Counted from the stretch's first letter, positions 7,075 to 13,854 are shown. The stretch: 15,981 nt of DNA from Cellvibrionales bacterium UBA4495 (GCA_002388905.1 DGNJ01000124.1:94250-110230), one strand, 5' to 3'. Translations and numbers: made by a program. Notes: a model not told the origin generated them from the sequence alone.

Positions 7075-7737
7075 TCACCGTTTCAGTGCCAGGGTAAGGC
7101 CGTCGCCCACGGGCACGATGGCCAGGTCGATGCGCTCGTCACCGTGCCTGTCCCTGTTGAAACGGCGGATCGCTGCCGTATCTTCATCCAGGTTGTCGGG
7201 GTCGATGACCGAACCGCCCCATAGCACGTTGTCCACGGCTATAAGTCCCCCCGGGCGCAACAGGCGCAGACTGCGTTCGAAATATTCCGGGTAATTCTCC
7301 TTGTCGGCATCGATAAAAGCGAAATCGTAACTGCCGTTTTCGCCCTTTTCCTGGAGCTCGTCGAGGGTTTCCAGTGCGGGCCGCAGGTGCAGTTCGAAAC
7401 GTTCCTCGATACCGCTGCGCCGCCAGTAGCGGCGGGCGATATCCGTCCATTCCCGGGAAACATCGCAACAGACTACCCGGCCGTCGGCGGGCAGCGCCAG
7501 CCCCACAGCCAGGGCGCTGTAGCCCGTATAGGTGCCGACTTCCAGGGTCTTTCTGGCGCCCATCAGTTTTACCAGCAGCGCCATGAACTGGCCCTGGTCG
7601 GGGGCAATCTGCATTCTTGCGCTGGGCAGGGCCGCGGTTTCCTGGCGCAACTCCCTGAGCAGATCCGGCTCCCGGTCGGTGACGGCGAGCAGGTATTCGT
7701 AGAGCGCACTGTCGAGATTGAGGGTTTCTCTGGACAT
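7075..7737 (-). CDS. Class I SAM-dependent O-methyltransferase (CCoAOMT/COMT-like)
   Basis: The 220-residue product spans the whole Methyltransf_3 family. SAM-binding motif I is LEVGTYTGYSALA at 65-77, and the acidic end of strand 2 is CDVSREW at 91-97. The metal and substrate motif FIDADKENYPEYFE at 141-154 supplies D143. DNVLWGGSV at 169-177 supplies D169 and N170, the other expected divalent-metal ligands. Bacterial members methylate catechol-like or other small hydroxylated compounds; the substrate here is unknown. It is cytoplasmic with no signal sequence. ATG 7737 is preceded by AGGGGA. The gene stands alone: 129 bases separate it from copy A of PA2779 downstream, and it diverges from glrK. 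Confidence 0.92.
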   Translation of the reverse strand: MSRETLNLDSALYEYLLAVTDREPDLLRELRQETAALPSARMQIAPDQGQFMALLVKLMGARKTLEVGTYTGYSALAVGLALPADGRVVCCDVSREWTDIARRYWRRSGIEERFELHLRPALETLDELQEKGENGSYDFAFIDADKENYPEYFERSLRLLRPGGLIAVDNVLWGGSVIDPDNLDEDTAAIRRFNRDRHGDERIDLAIVPVGDGLTLALKR

Positions 7738-7791
7738 CGAGGTTTCCCCTGTTGAAATTGCCTTCCCTCAGTATAGGGTTTCCTGTCTTTC

Positions 7792-7819
7792 AGTATAGAA
7801 ACTCGGTTCCCTTTGTCAG
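7792..7819 (-). promoter_or_regulatory. Sigma70-type promoter for the O-methyltransferase
   Basis: On the minus strand CTGACA (7819 to 7814), a 16-base spacer and TATACT (7797 to 7792) form a good promoter 55 bases before the ATG. A second TATACT lies at 7775 to 7770, making a direct repeat of CTATACTGA with 22-bp spacing. Confidence 0.55.
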
Positions 7820-7921
7820 CAGATTATCGGTCGCCGGGTCCCGATCCAGGGGCAGTCCCGGAAAAACCCTGGAAATTGCTATGATGTTCTTTCCTTCACA
7901 CTCCGCTATACCGGACACGCC

Positions 7922-9367
7922 ATGGCGTCTATGCGTATACACTCTATTCCGGGACTGATCCTGCTGGCCTTCGGCCTGGCAATCATTCCCCTGGTGGCGG
8001 CCCTGGTGACGGCCACCTTCTACGTGGACCGGGTCACGGTTCAGGGCCAGCGCGCCATTGCCGAGGCGACCCGCAGTGCCAACGCCACGCAGAAACTGGC
8101 GGAAGCCGTTACCGCCATGGAACGCAGTGCCCGCCAGTACAACATTCTGGGCGAAAAAGACTTTTACCGGCTCTACCTGAGCTGGCGGGAGGATTATCGG
8201 ACGTCCCTGGCTAACCTCATGGCTCTGGACTTGAACCGGGATCTGGCGGCGAGTCTGAGGGCGCTTTCCGACCAGGAACGGCAACTTCAGCGGGAACTTG
8301 AACAGACGCCGCCGGAGAGTCAGGCCATGAGCGATGTGCTGAGCCGTTTCGGCGATCTGGTCGCGCGCGCCCGGACTATCGAATCGCAGAGTGGTGGCCT
8401 GGTGCGGGAGGCCACGGGGCAGTTGCGGGATTCCGCCCGGCGGGCCAAGGATATTCTGGCCTGGCAGACAGTGGCGCTGGTGCCGCTCGTGCTGCTCGTG
8501 ACCGGGATGTTAATCGTCACCGTGATCAGGCCCATGCGCCACCTGAACGGCGCGATCCGGCGCCTGGGTCGCGGCGATTTCGAGCAACCGGTAGTCGTGC
8601 GCGGGACCCGGGACCTCGAGGACCTTGGCCATAATCTCGACCGGATGCGCCGGTTGATACTGGAGCTCGAGGGCCAGAAAGTCACTTTCCTGCGCCATAT
8701 GTCCCACGAGCTCAAGACTCCCCTGGCCAGTATCCGCGAGGGTTCGGAGCTTCTTGCCGAGGAACTGGTGGGCACACTCAATGGCGAACAACGGGAGATC
8801 GCCGGTTTGCTCAGGGAGAATTCATTGCGGCTTCAGTACCAGATAGAGGACCTGCTCCAGTTCAACCTGGCCCGGGATCGCCAGGAAACGCTACACCTGT
8901 CCCGGATCGATCTCCATGACAAGCTCGGCAGGGTTCTCGATGACCACCGGATCCGGATCAAAAGCAAATCCCTGCGGGTGACCGACGACCTGGAGCCGGT
9001 GACCATTGTCGGCGACGGCGAGAAGTTGCGCATGGTCTTCGACAACCTGATGTCCAACGCGGTGAAATTCTCGCCGCACGGGGCTCGGCTGACGATCCGT
9101 CTTCGTCGCGAGGGGGACCTGGCGCGCATCGAGGTGATCGATGAGGGGCCGGGTATTCCCGCCGACGAACGTGCTAAAGTATTCGAGGCCTTTTTCCAGG
9201 GAGCGAACCAGCGGACCGAGCACGTGGCCGGTACCGGGCTGGGACTTTCCATTGCCCGCGCCTATGTGGAATTGCACGACGGAAGGATTGCCATTGGCGA
9301 TACCGAAACGGGTACCCGGGTTATCGTCGAACTGCCGATTGTTCAGGGAGAGAAAGAAGGGAGATAG
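7922..9367 (+). CDS. glrK: Sensor histidine kinase GlrK (QseE)
   Basis: This is a 481-residue inner-membrane kinase. TM1 is about 10-34, followed by a helical periplasmic sensor of about 145 residues rich in charged heptad-like sequence, TM2 about 183-203, and a HAMP domain about 203-255. The HisKA domain contains the phosphoacceptor H262 in RHMSHELKTPLASIREGSE. The ATPase domain shows the N box DNLMSNAVKFSP (374-385), G1 box DEGPGIP (407-413) and G2 box GTGLGLSIA (437-445). The HAMP-HisKA stretch and its position in front of a lipoprotein gene and an NtrC-type regulator identify it as GlrK. In enterobacteria this kinase phosphorylates GlrR in response to envelope cues. ATG 7922 has no strong Shine-Dalgarno; ATG 7931 in the same frame is an alternative. 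The next gene starts 3 bases after the stop. Confidence 0.93.
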   Translation: MASMRIHSIPGLILLAFGLAIIPLVAALVTATFYVDRVTVQGQRAIAEATRSANATQKLAEAVTAMERSARQYNILGEKDFYRLYLSWREDYRTSLANLMALDLNRDLAASLRALSDQERQLQRELEQTPPESQAMSDVLSRFGDLVARARTIESQSGGLVREATGQLRDSARRAKDILAWQTVALVPLVLLVTGMLIVTVIRPMRHLNGAIRRLGRGDFEQPVVVRGTRDLEDLGHNLDRMRRLILELEGQKVTFLRHMSHELKTPLASIREGSELLAEELVGTLNGEQREIAGLLRENSLRLQYQIEDLLQFNLARDRQETLHLSRIDLHDKLGRVLDDHRIRIKSKSLRVTDDLEPVTIVGDGEKLRMVFDNLMSNAVKFSPHGARLTIRLRREGDLARIEVIDEGPGIPADERAKVFEAFFQGANQRTEHVAGTGLGLSIARAYVELHDGRIAIGDTETGTRVIVELPIVQGEKEGR

Positions 9368-9370
9368 TTC

Positions 9371-9934
9371 ATGTTCCGCCGGCTTTTCCATTACTTTGCT
9401 TTTTTTGGCTGTTGCTTTCTGGCGACAGTTTTATCCGGTTGCCAGCACCTCCCGGGCGAGTTTCCTCCGTCGTCAGTACCGGCGAAGGAAAGTGAGGCTC
9501 CCGTCATGCCGCCGCAAACCCCATCGGGCCTGCCGGAGACACCCGATATCCGGGCGTTGGCGGCCTTTGTCCACTGGCTTTATCAACAACCGGTACGGAA
9601 CTTGCAACCACTCCATGAACGAGCCGAATCGCAGGTGGCGGCGGAAGCGAGCTCCCTGAACAAGGTCAACCTGGCCCTGTTGCTGAGCGTTCGGGAAATG
9701 CCCTTTTACGACCATGAAAAGGCCCTGGCACTTTTTGCCAGTGTCGAGTCCGAAGCCGGCGCCGGCGATGACCTGAAAACCTTTGCGCAACTCGAGAAAA
9801 CACACCTGCTCGACAGGCTCGCCCTCGATCGCCACTGGCGGCTAGAGGTGGCTGAAGAGCGGCAGCGGCGCCTGGTCACGGAAAAGAAACTCGAGGAACT
9901 GAAATCAATCGATCTGGATCGACGCCAGCAATGA
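9371..9934 (+). CDS. QseG-like outer membrane lipoprotein of the Glr operon
   Basis: The 187-residue product has a lipoprotein signal with lipobox VLSGC (C24) and Gln at +2, predicting outer membrane sorting. A proline-rich linker (about 28-58) follows, then a helical domain (60-150). The C-terminal region after about 155 is strongly charged and likely coiled coil (RHWRLEVAEERQRRLVTEKK). Sequence similarity to enterobacterial QseG (about 237 residues) is not obvious by eye, but the place between glrK and glrR is the same. In E. coli the QseG lipoprotein contacts the kinase periplasmic domain and controls its activity; I infer the same role here. AAGGGAGA at the end of glrK supplies the ribosome binding site, so translation is coupled. 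Confidence 0.82.
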   Translation: MFRRLFHYFAFFGCCFLATVLSGCQHLPGEFPPSSVPAKESEAPVMPPQTPSGLPETPDIRALAAFVHWLYQQPVRNLQPLHERAESQVAAEASSLNKVNLALLLSVREMPFYDHEKALALFASVESEAGAGDDLKTFAQLEKTHLLDRLALDRHWRLEVAEERQRRLVTEKKLEELKSIDLDRRQQ

Positions 9935-9950
9935 CGGGATAGGTGACCAC

Positions 9951-11300
9951 ATGGATAGAACCCATGCCAAGGTACTGGTGGTCGACGACGACCCCAGCCT
10001 CTGCAAGCTCTTGTCCATGCGGCTCAAGACTGCGGGCTATGCGGTGGAAACCGCTGCCAGCGGGGAAGAGGCCCTGGGCAAGCTGGCCAGGGTACACCCC
10101 CATGCGGTAATCACGGATCTGCGCATGGGCGGCATGGACGGTATGTCCCTCTTCGAGAGTATCAACCACCGCAACCCGGCATTGCCGGTCATCATTCTTA
10201 CCGCCCACGGCACCATTCCGGACGCCGTCGATGCCACCAATCGCGGCGTCTTTGGCTATTTCACCAAACCTTTCGACAGCAAGGAGTTGTTGCTTCACCT
10301 GGAAAAGGCCATCGGCGTTGCCAACCCCCAGGGGGCCGAGGAAAACGGCAAGGCCGACTGGTGCGAAGAGATCGTCAGTTGCAGCCGGATCATGGATGAT
10401 GTCCTGGAGCACGCCTGGCGGGCGGCGGCATCCGGCACCAGCATCCTTATCCAGAGCGAAAGCGGCACCGGCAAGGAGCTACTGGCCCGGGCCATACACA
10501 AGGCCAGCGACAGGCACGCCGGCGCTTTCGTGGCGGTCAATTGCAGTGCCATCCCGGAACAGCTACTGGAATCCGAGTTGTTCGGGCACGTCAAGGGAGC
10601 CTTTACCGGCGCCTCGGAAAATCGCCGGGGCCTGTTTGAAGAGGCAGATGGTGGGACCCTCTTTCTGGACGAGATCGGCGATATGCCCCTGACTTTCCAG
10701 GGGAAACTCCTGCGAGTCCTTCAGGAGCGGGAGGTCAGGCCGGTGGGCGCCAACCGCACTATTCCCGTGGACACCCGCATTATTTCCGCCACCCACCGCA
10801 ACCTGGAGGAATACGTAGCCGACGGGCAGTTCCGCGAGGATCTCTTCTACCGCCTCAATGTCATCATGCTGGAACTGCCGCCCCTGCGCGAGCGCCGGGA
10901 GGATATTCCCCTGCTTGCCAACCGCTTCCTGCGCGGACTGGCGGAGGGGGCCGGCGTGCCCCGAAAACACTTTTCCCCCGAAGCCCTGGAGATACTGGTC
11001 GCCGCGCCCTGGCCGGGCAATATCCGCCAGTTGAGTAATGTGGTGGAGCAAACCTTCATACTGTCCTCGAGCCGCATGATTTCCGCGGCCCAGGTGACCA
11101 AGGCGCTGCGCCAGGAGCCCGAGGAATTACTCACCTTCAGCGATGCCCGGGATCGCTTCGAGCGGGATTACCTGGTTAAGCTTTTGCAGATCACCGAGGG
11201 CAACGTTACCCAGGCGGCCCGGATCGCCGGCCGCAACCGCACGGAATTTTACAAACTTCTCAACAAGCACTACCTGAACCCGGGTCTATTCCGGGGTTGA
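9951..11300 (+). CDS. glrR: Sigma54-dependent response regulator GlrR (QseF)
   Basis: The 449-residue NtrC-class activator has three domains. The receiver domain (about 6-122) has acidic pocket D12-D14, phosphoacceptor D56 in [14 protein letters not shown]84 and K106. The AAA+ domain (about 140-370) has Walker A SESGTGKE (169-176), the sigma54-contact loop GAFTGA (216-221), Walker [12 protein letters not shown] (234-244) and [10 protein letters not shown] (295-304). The Fis-type helix-turn-helix is at the C terminus (about 405-445, [20 protein letters not shown]). GAFTGA makes it a bona fide sigma54 activator. In E. coli GlrR binds TGTC-N10-GACA sites and activates glmY, glmZ and rpoE. Here two such sites lie directly downstream of its own gene, in front of the BON operon. 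It starts 16 bases after the lipoprotein gene, and the three genes form one operon. Confidence 0.94.
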   Translation: MDRTHAKVLVVDDDPSLCKLLSMRLKTAGYAVETAASGEEALGKLARVHPHAVITDLRMGGMDGMSLFESINHRNPALPVIILTAHGTIPDAVDATNRGVFGYFTKPFDSKELLLHLEKAIGVANPQGAEENGKADWCEEIVSCSRIMDDVLEHAWRAAASGTSILIQSESGTGKELLARAIHKASDRHAGAFVAVNCSAIPEQLLESELFGHVKGAFTGASENRRGLFEEADGGTLFLDEIGDMPLTFQGKLLRVLQEREVRPVGANRTIPVDTRIISATHRNLEEYVADGQFREDLFYRLNVIMLELPPLRERREDIPLLANRFLRGLAEGAGVPRKHFSPEALEILVAAPWPGNIRQLSNVVEQTFILSSSRMISAAQVTKALRQEPEELLTFSDARDRFERDYLVKLLQITEGNVTQAARIAGRNRTEFYKLLNKHYLNPGLFRG

Positions 11301-11342
11301 TCCTTTCCCAGTAAGGGGCTTCTGCCCGCCAGGAATGGCGAC

Positions 11343-11360
11343 TGTTGCCTATCGGCGACG
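11343..11360. promoter_or_regulatory. GlrR-like enhancer site 1
   Basis: TGTTGCCTATCGGCGACG fits TGTC-N10-GACA with three of four bases in each half (TGTT, GACG) and has an internal dyad GTTGCC-TATC-GGCGAC. It lies 43 bases past the glrR stop and about 187 bases upstream of the predicted sigma54 start point. Confidence 0.65.
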
Positions 11361-11409
11361 GGGGTGATCCCGCCATCCGAGCCATATCTTCAAAAATTGT
11401 CCGTTTAGG

Positions 11410-11427
11410 CGTTGCCTATAGGCGACA
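11410..11427. promoter_or_regulatory. GlrR-like enhancer site 2
   Basis: CGTTGCCTATAGGCGACA has the same dyad as site 1; the inner 16 bases (11411-11426) differ at a single position. The right half GACA is perfect and the left half is CGTT. Its centre is 67 bp from site 1 and about 120 bp upstream of the predicted start point, a normal distance for a sigma54 enhancer. Confidence 0.65.
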
Positions 11428-11479
11428 GAAGCCGTCTCGCAGGTCCCGCTTATCCATGCCTATCTGCAATCCGGCCAGC

Positions 11480-11492
11480 CATCTTATTGATT
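11480..11492 (-). promoter_or_regulatory. IHF-like site
   Basis: On the minus strand AATCAATAAGATG fits the IHF pattern WATCAA-N4-TTR with one mismatch. It lies between the upstream dyads and the -24/-12 promoter, beside a T-rich stretch, where DNA bending would bring GlrR to the polymerase. Confidence 0.4.
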
Positions 11493-11512
11493 CTGGGGTT
11501 TATTTTTTTGAT

Positions 11513-11528
11513 TGGCACGGAAGTTGAC
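11513..11528 (+). promoter_or_regulatory. Sigma54 (-24/-12) promoter for the BON/PA2779-B operon
   Basis: TGGCACG (11513-11519), four bases GAAG, then TTGAC (11524-11528) matches the sigma54 consensus TGGCACG-N4-TTGCW except for A instead of C in the -12 box. GG at 11514 and GA at 11526 keep the required 10-base gap. The start point is predicted near 11538, about 60 bases before the ATG at 11599. Confidence 0.72.
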
Positions 11529-11552
11529 TGCCAGGAATGTAAAAGTCGCATT

Positions 11553-11570
11553 GTCGGCCGTCGGGCCGGC
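11553..11570 (+). other. Leader hairpin in the BON mRNA
   Basis: GTCGGCC-GTCG-GGCCGGC can form a 7-bp stem (one G-T pair) with a 4-base loop, 14 bases before the Shine-Dalgarno AAGGAGG at 11585-11591. It may stabilise the 5' end or tune translation; the effect is unknown. Confidence 0.35.
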
Positions 11571-11598
11571 GATTCGCGGAAGGGAAGGAGGTCTGGCG

Positions 11599-12270
11599 AT
11601 GAAAATGATGACGATACAGGCAAACAGGCGACTGGGGGTCTCCGGACTCCGGGCCGGGATAGCGGCTTGCGGGCTGGTTGTCGCACTCGCCGCTACCGCT
11701 GAAACGCCGAACGAGGATCAGGGCAAGACCTTCCGCGATGGCTGGCGTGAAGGCAGGCTGGAAGCCGCTTATCTGCTCAGTCCCCATTTGAACAATTTCC
11801 GGCTGGACGCCGATGTCCGGGGTAACCAGGTGGTGCTCAGGGGCCAGGTGAGCGAAGGCATCGATGCGGAACTGGCGGAGGCTATCGCCCAGGGTATGGA
11901 CGGCATCGAGACGGTGGACAACCGGATAAAAGTGGTAGCGGGCGAATGGTCCCGGGATGAACCGGGCGGCGGGGAAACGAAGGCGGCCGGCGAACGGACT
12001 TTCGGTCAGGTTGTCCGGGATGCCACGGTCACGGCCCGGATCAAATCCGGCTATTTTATCAATGACCATCTGAAGGGTATGGACCTGAATGTGGATACGC
12101 GCAACGGACGGGTCACACTCATGGGAAAAGTGACGTCCGAGGCGCAAAAGGAACTGGCCAGGCGGCTGGCCGCCAATACGGAAAACGTCGTGGAGGTGGT
12201 CAACGAGATTGAAGTTGTGGAGGACGATGGACCTCAGGAGGACGCTCCTTCACTGCCGGGGGCGGGGTAG
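11599..12270 (+). CDS. Periplasmic protein with two BON domains (OsmY-like)
   Basis: The 223-residue protein begins with a long signal peptide (1-34, cleavage after ATA). BON 1 is about 50-113 (RGNQVVLRGQVSEGIDAELA) and BON 2 about 140-206 (DATVTARIKSGYFIN, then NGRVTLMGKVTS). A Gly/Glu linker joins them and a short acidic proline-containing tail ends the protein. BON domains bind phospholipid surfaces; OsmY and DolP are examples acting at the outer membrane or in the periplasm under stress. ATG 11599 follows AAGGAGG at ideal spacing; the frame is open further up to 11512 but that stretch overlaps the promoter. It is the first gene after the GlrR-like sites and sigma54 promoter and is followed after 43 bases by the second PA2779 gene. 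Confidence 0.9.
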   Translation: MKMMTIQANRRLGVSGLRAGIAACGLVVALAATAETPNEDQGKTFRDGWREGRLEAAYLLSPHLNNFRLDADVRGNQVVLRGQVSEGIDAELAEAIAQGMDGIETVDNRIKVVAGEWSRDEPGGGETKAAGERTFGQVVRDATVTARIKSGYFINDHLKGMDLNVDTRNGRVTLMGKVTSEAQKELARRLAANTENVVEVVNEIEVVEDDGPQEDAPSLPGAG

Positions 12271-12313
12271 AACCGGCCGGCGAAATTGACATCAACAAAG
12301 AAGGAGAGACTAC

Positions 12314-12697
12314 ATGATGACCGCACACGCAAAACAATTTCTTGTCTATTGCCTTGTGTTCGCATTTATTGGTGGAGGCGTTCAGCTTCGCGCCAATGCC
12401 GCCCTGATCGAGACTCAGCAGGTGGCTGGGGACGTGGTCAGCGAGCAAAAACGCGATGAACTCAAGACCCTGGTGTCCCGGACCGATGTCAAGAGACAGC
12501 TGGTTGCCATGGGCGTGGACCCGGCGCGGGCTGTCGACCGGGTGGACAGCCTGTCGGATCGGGAGGTAGACAACCTCTATGGCCAGGTCGGGGAGTTACC
12601 TGCCGGTGGTGATGCCCTGGGTACCATAGCCATTGTCCTGGTGATCCTGATTTTGCTGGACCTGACCGGCATTACCGATATTTTCCCCCGGGTCTGA
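12314..12697 (+). CDS. PA2779-family small exported membrane protein (copy B)
   Basis: This 127-residue paralogue of the protein encoded at 6562-6945 has exactly the same length and layout. It has a signal peptide ending ANA (residue 29), a charged helical middle with TDVKRQLVAMGVDPARAVDR, VGELPAGG at 92-99, ALGT at 101-104, the hydrophobic run IVLVILILLD, and the ending TDIFPRV. No gaps are needed to align the mature parts. AAGGAGAG precedes the ATG-ATG start. Copy A sits beside the C39-like peptidase gene, whereas this copy has none nearby and instead follows the BON gene. It is probably transcribed from the sigma54 promoter at 11513 and ends before the terminator at 12743. Function is unknown; processing in trans by the peptidase is a hypothesis. 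Confidence 0.88.
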   Translation: MMTAHAKQFLVYCLVFAFIGGGVQLRANAALIETQQVAGDVVSEQKRDELKTLVSRTDVKRQLVAMGVDPARAVDRVDSLSDREVDNLYGQVGELPAGGDALGTIAIVLVILILLDLTGITDIFPRV

Positions 12698-12742
12698 TTA
12701 GAGGAACCGGAACGATTTCCAGCCCCGACCCCAGGAGGCTTT

Positions 12743-12772
12743 GCACGCGGCTTGCCCGCGTGCTTTTTTTTT
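12743..12772 (+). terminator. Intrinsic terminator of the BON/PA2779-B operon
   Basis: GCACGCGG-CTTGC-CCGCGTGC gives an uninterrupted 8-bp GC-rich stem with a 5-base loop, followed at once by nine T residues (12764-12772). It is the strongest terminator in the window. It lies only 20 bases upstream of the next ATG on the same strand. Confidence 0.9.
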
Positions 12773-12792
12773 ATCAAAGAGGGAGGTCCGCC

Positions 12793-13125
12793 ATGAATTA
12801 TCGTTTAGAAATCCTTCGGCCATTGTTCATCGTCGCCCTGCTTACTCTGCATGCCGGTTTGTCCCAGGCCGGTGACGACACTATCGATGCGCCCCTGGGC
12901 GGGGCATTGGGGGGAGCCCTGGGCGCAGCGATAGGCAATGAGGTGGGAGGTCGCGAAGGCGCCATTATCGGCGGGGCTGCCGGGGGAGCCCTGGGTGCCG
13001 CGGCGGTTACGGACGATGGCCGCGACCGGGAGCGGCGCGGCCACCGCCGTTTCCGGAAAGCCGGACGCAATGATAAAAGCTGTCCGCCGGGCCTGGCCAT
13101 GCAAAACCGCTGTCACTGGCATTAA
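12793..13125 (+). CDS. Small exported glycine-zipper protein
   Basis: The 110-residue product has a signal peptide (1-26, ending SQA), then a glycine-zipper double segment at about 32-72 with regular small-residue repeats (LGGALGGALGAAIGNEVGG, then GAIIGGAAGGALGAA). A basic, arginine-rich stretch (76-92) follows, and a short tail with two cysteines, CPPGLAMQNRC (97-107), and histidines at the end. Glycine zippers of this kind pack in or against membranes and are common in small envelope proteins. The CPPGLA-C tail resembles the cysteine motif seen in RcnB-like periplasmic proteins, but only as a short motif. GGGAGG lies seven bases before the ATG. Its own promoter is not evident because a terminator immediately precedes it. 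Confidence 0.8.
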   Translation: MNYRLEILRPLFIVALLTLHAGLSQAGDDTIDAPLGGALGGALGAAIGNEVGGREGAIIGGAAGGALGAAAVTDDGRDRERRGHRRFRKAGRNDKSCPPGLAMQNRCHWH

Positions 13126-13212
13126 TCGCCGGGGCAACGGCACTAACCGGGCCGATAGCCGACCCGACTCCCGTTGCAGCCGGCGCGAAAACGTTGGATA
13201 GGTGCGGACAAG

Positions 13213-13279
13213 GCAGTGCGGGCCCGGGTCAGGCCCGCCCTGCTATGATGCTTGTTGGTCCGGCCCCGGCCAGGGGCCG
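13213..13279. other. Two hairpins in the gap between convergent genes
   Basis: The 189-base gap between the convergent glycine-zipper genes (13126-13314) holds no gene I can support. Hairpin 1 is GCAG-T-GCGGGC, loop 13224-13232, GCCCGC-C-CTGC (13213-13243). Hairpin 2 is CGGCCCC-GGCCA-GGGGCCG (13261-13279). Neither is followed by a T-run, so they are weak or Rho-assisted terminators at best. Between them TGCTATGAT (13241-13249) resembles an extended -10 box. Confidence 0.35.
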
Positions 13280-13314
13280 CCCGCCGGGGATCGCTACTGA
13301 TCATCGCTCCCGGT

Positions 13315-13776
13315 TCAGCGGACCCGCAAATCGTTGCCGACAATCTCCACTTCCGTGCCCACGCTGATTCCCCGGGGGCTCGCGACATTGACGGTTTCGC
13401 GGCCGCCATTGTCCAGATTGACCGCAACCTCGTAGTAAGTCCGGGCGTTTTTCCGCTCCTCGATCTCCTTGCCGGCCACGGCCCCGCCGATGGCGCCGAC
13501 GGCGGTGGCGGCGTCGCGGCCGGAGCCGCCGCCCACCTGATTGCCAAGCAGGCCGCCCACCACGGCGCCGATAACGGCGCCGGCTCCGGAACTTTCTCCC
13601 TCAACGGTCACCGGCGTGATGGCCGCCACCGTGCCGCAATTGGGGCAGCTCTGGGCAGCCTGGGGCTGGGAAGTCGTCGCCGTTTCCTCCGATGCCGTCG
13701 GATTGCTGTCGGGATTGCAGGCGGTCAGTAGCAGGGAAACCAGGACGATAAAACTGGCATAAATAGACTGTCTCAT
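13315..13776 (-). CDS. Glycine-zipper 2TM lipoprotein (17 kDa antigen / SlyB-like)
   Basis: The 153-residue lipoprotein has lipobox LLTAC with C20 and Asn-Pro after it, consistent with outer membrane sorting. A Ser/Thr/Gln-rich linker contains a CPNC pair (C44, C47), which could form a disulfide or bind metal. The glycine-zipper double segment is at about 64-104 (GAGAVIGAVVGGLLGNQVGG, then AVGAIGGAVAGKEIEER). A C-terminal beta-like domain (112-153) ends GTEVEIVGNDLRVR, as is usual in this family. Relatives such as SlyB and PcP respond to envelope stress and stabilise the outer membrane; that role is inferred. ATG 13776 follows AGGAGA. It converges on the other glycine-zipper gene, but the two are not close homologues. 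Confidence 0.9.
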   Translation of the reverse strand: MRQSIYASFIVLVSLLLTACNPDSNPTASEETATTSQPQAAQSCPNCGTVAAITPVTVEGESSGAGAVIGAVVGGLLGNQVGGGSGRDAATAVGAIGGAVAGKEIEERKNARTYYEVAVNLDNGGRETVNVASPRGISVGTEVEIVGNDLRVR

Positions 13777-13821
13777 TGTCAGCTCTCCTGTCTATTATCG
13801 GGATGGTTTTCGATGCCCCCG

Positions 13822-13827
13822 AGTATA
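13822..13827 (-). promoter_or_regulatory. -10 box of the glycine-zipper lipoprotein gene
   Basis: TATACT on the minus strand lies 45 bases before the ATG at 13776, a normal promoter distance. No TTGACA-like -35 is present; that region is occupied by an 18-bp palindrome. Confidence 0.45.
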
Positions 13828-13836
13828 GTCGATATG

Positions 13837-13854
13837 GCCGGACCCGGGTCCGGC
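13837..13854. promoter_or_regulatory. Perfect 18-bp palindrome, possible operator
   Basis: GCCGGACCCGGGTCCGGC is its own reverse complement. It overlaps where the -35 region of the minus-strand lipoprotein promoter should be, which would suit a dimeric regulator. It could also simply fold as a hairpin. Confidence 0.4.

Noticed and set aside
11313..11330. Possible terminator just after glrR (GGGC-TTCT-GCCC)
   Set aside because: The stem is only about four pairs and no T-run follows.
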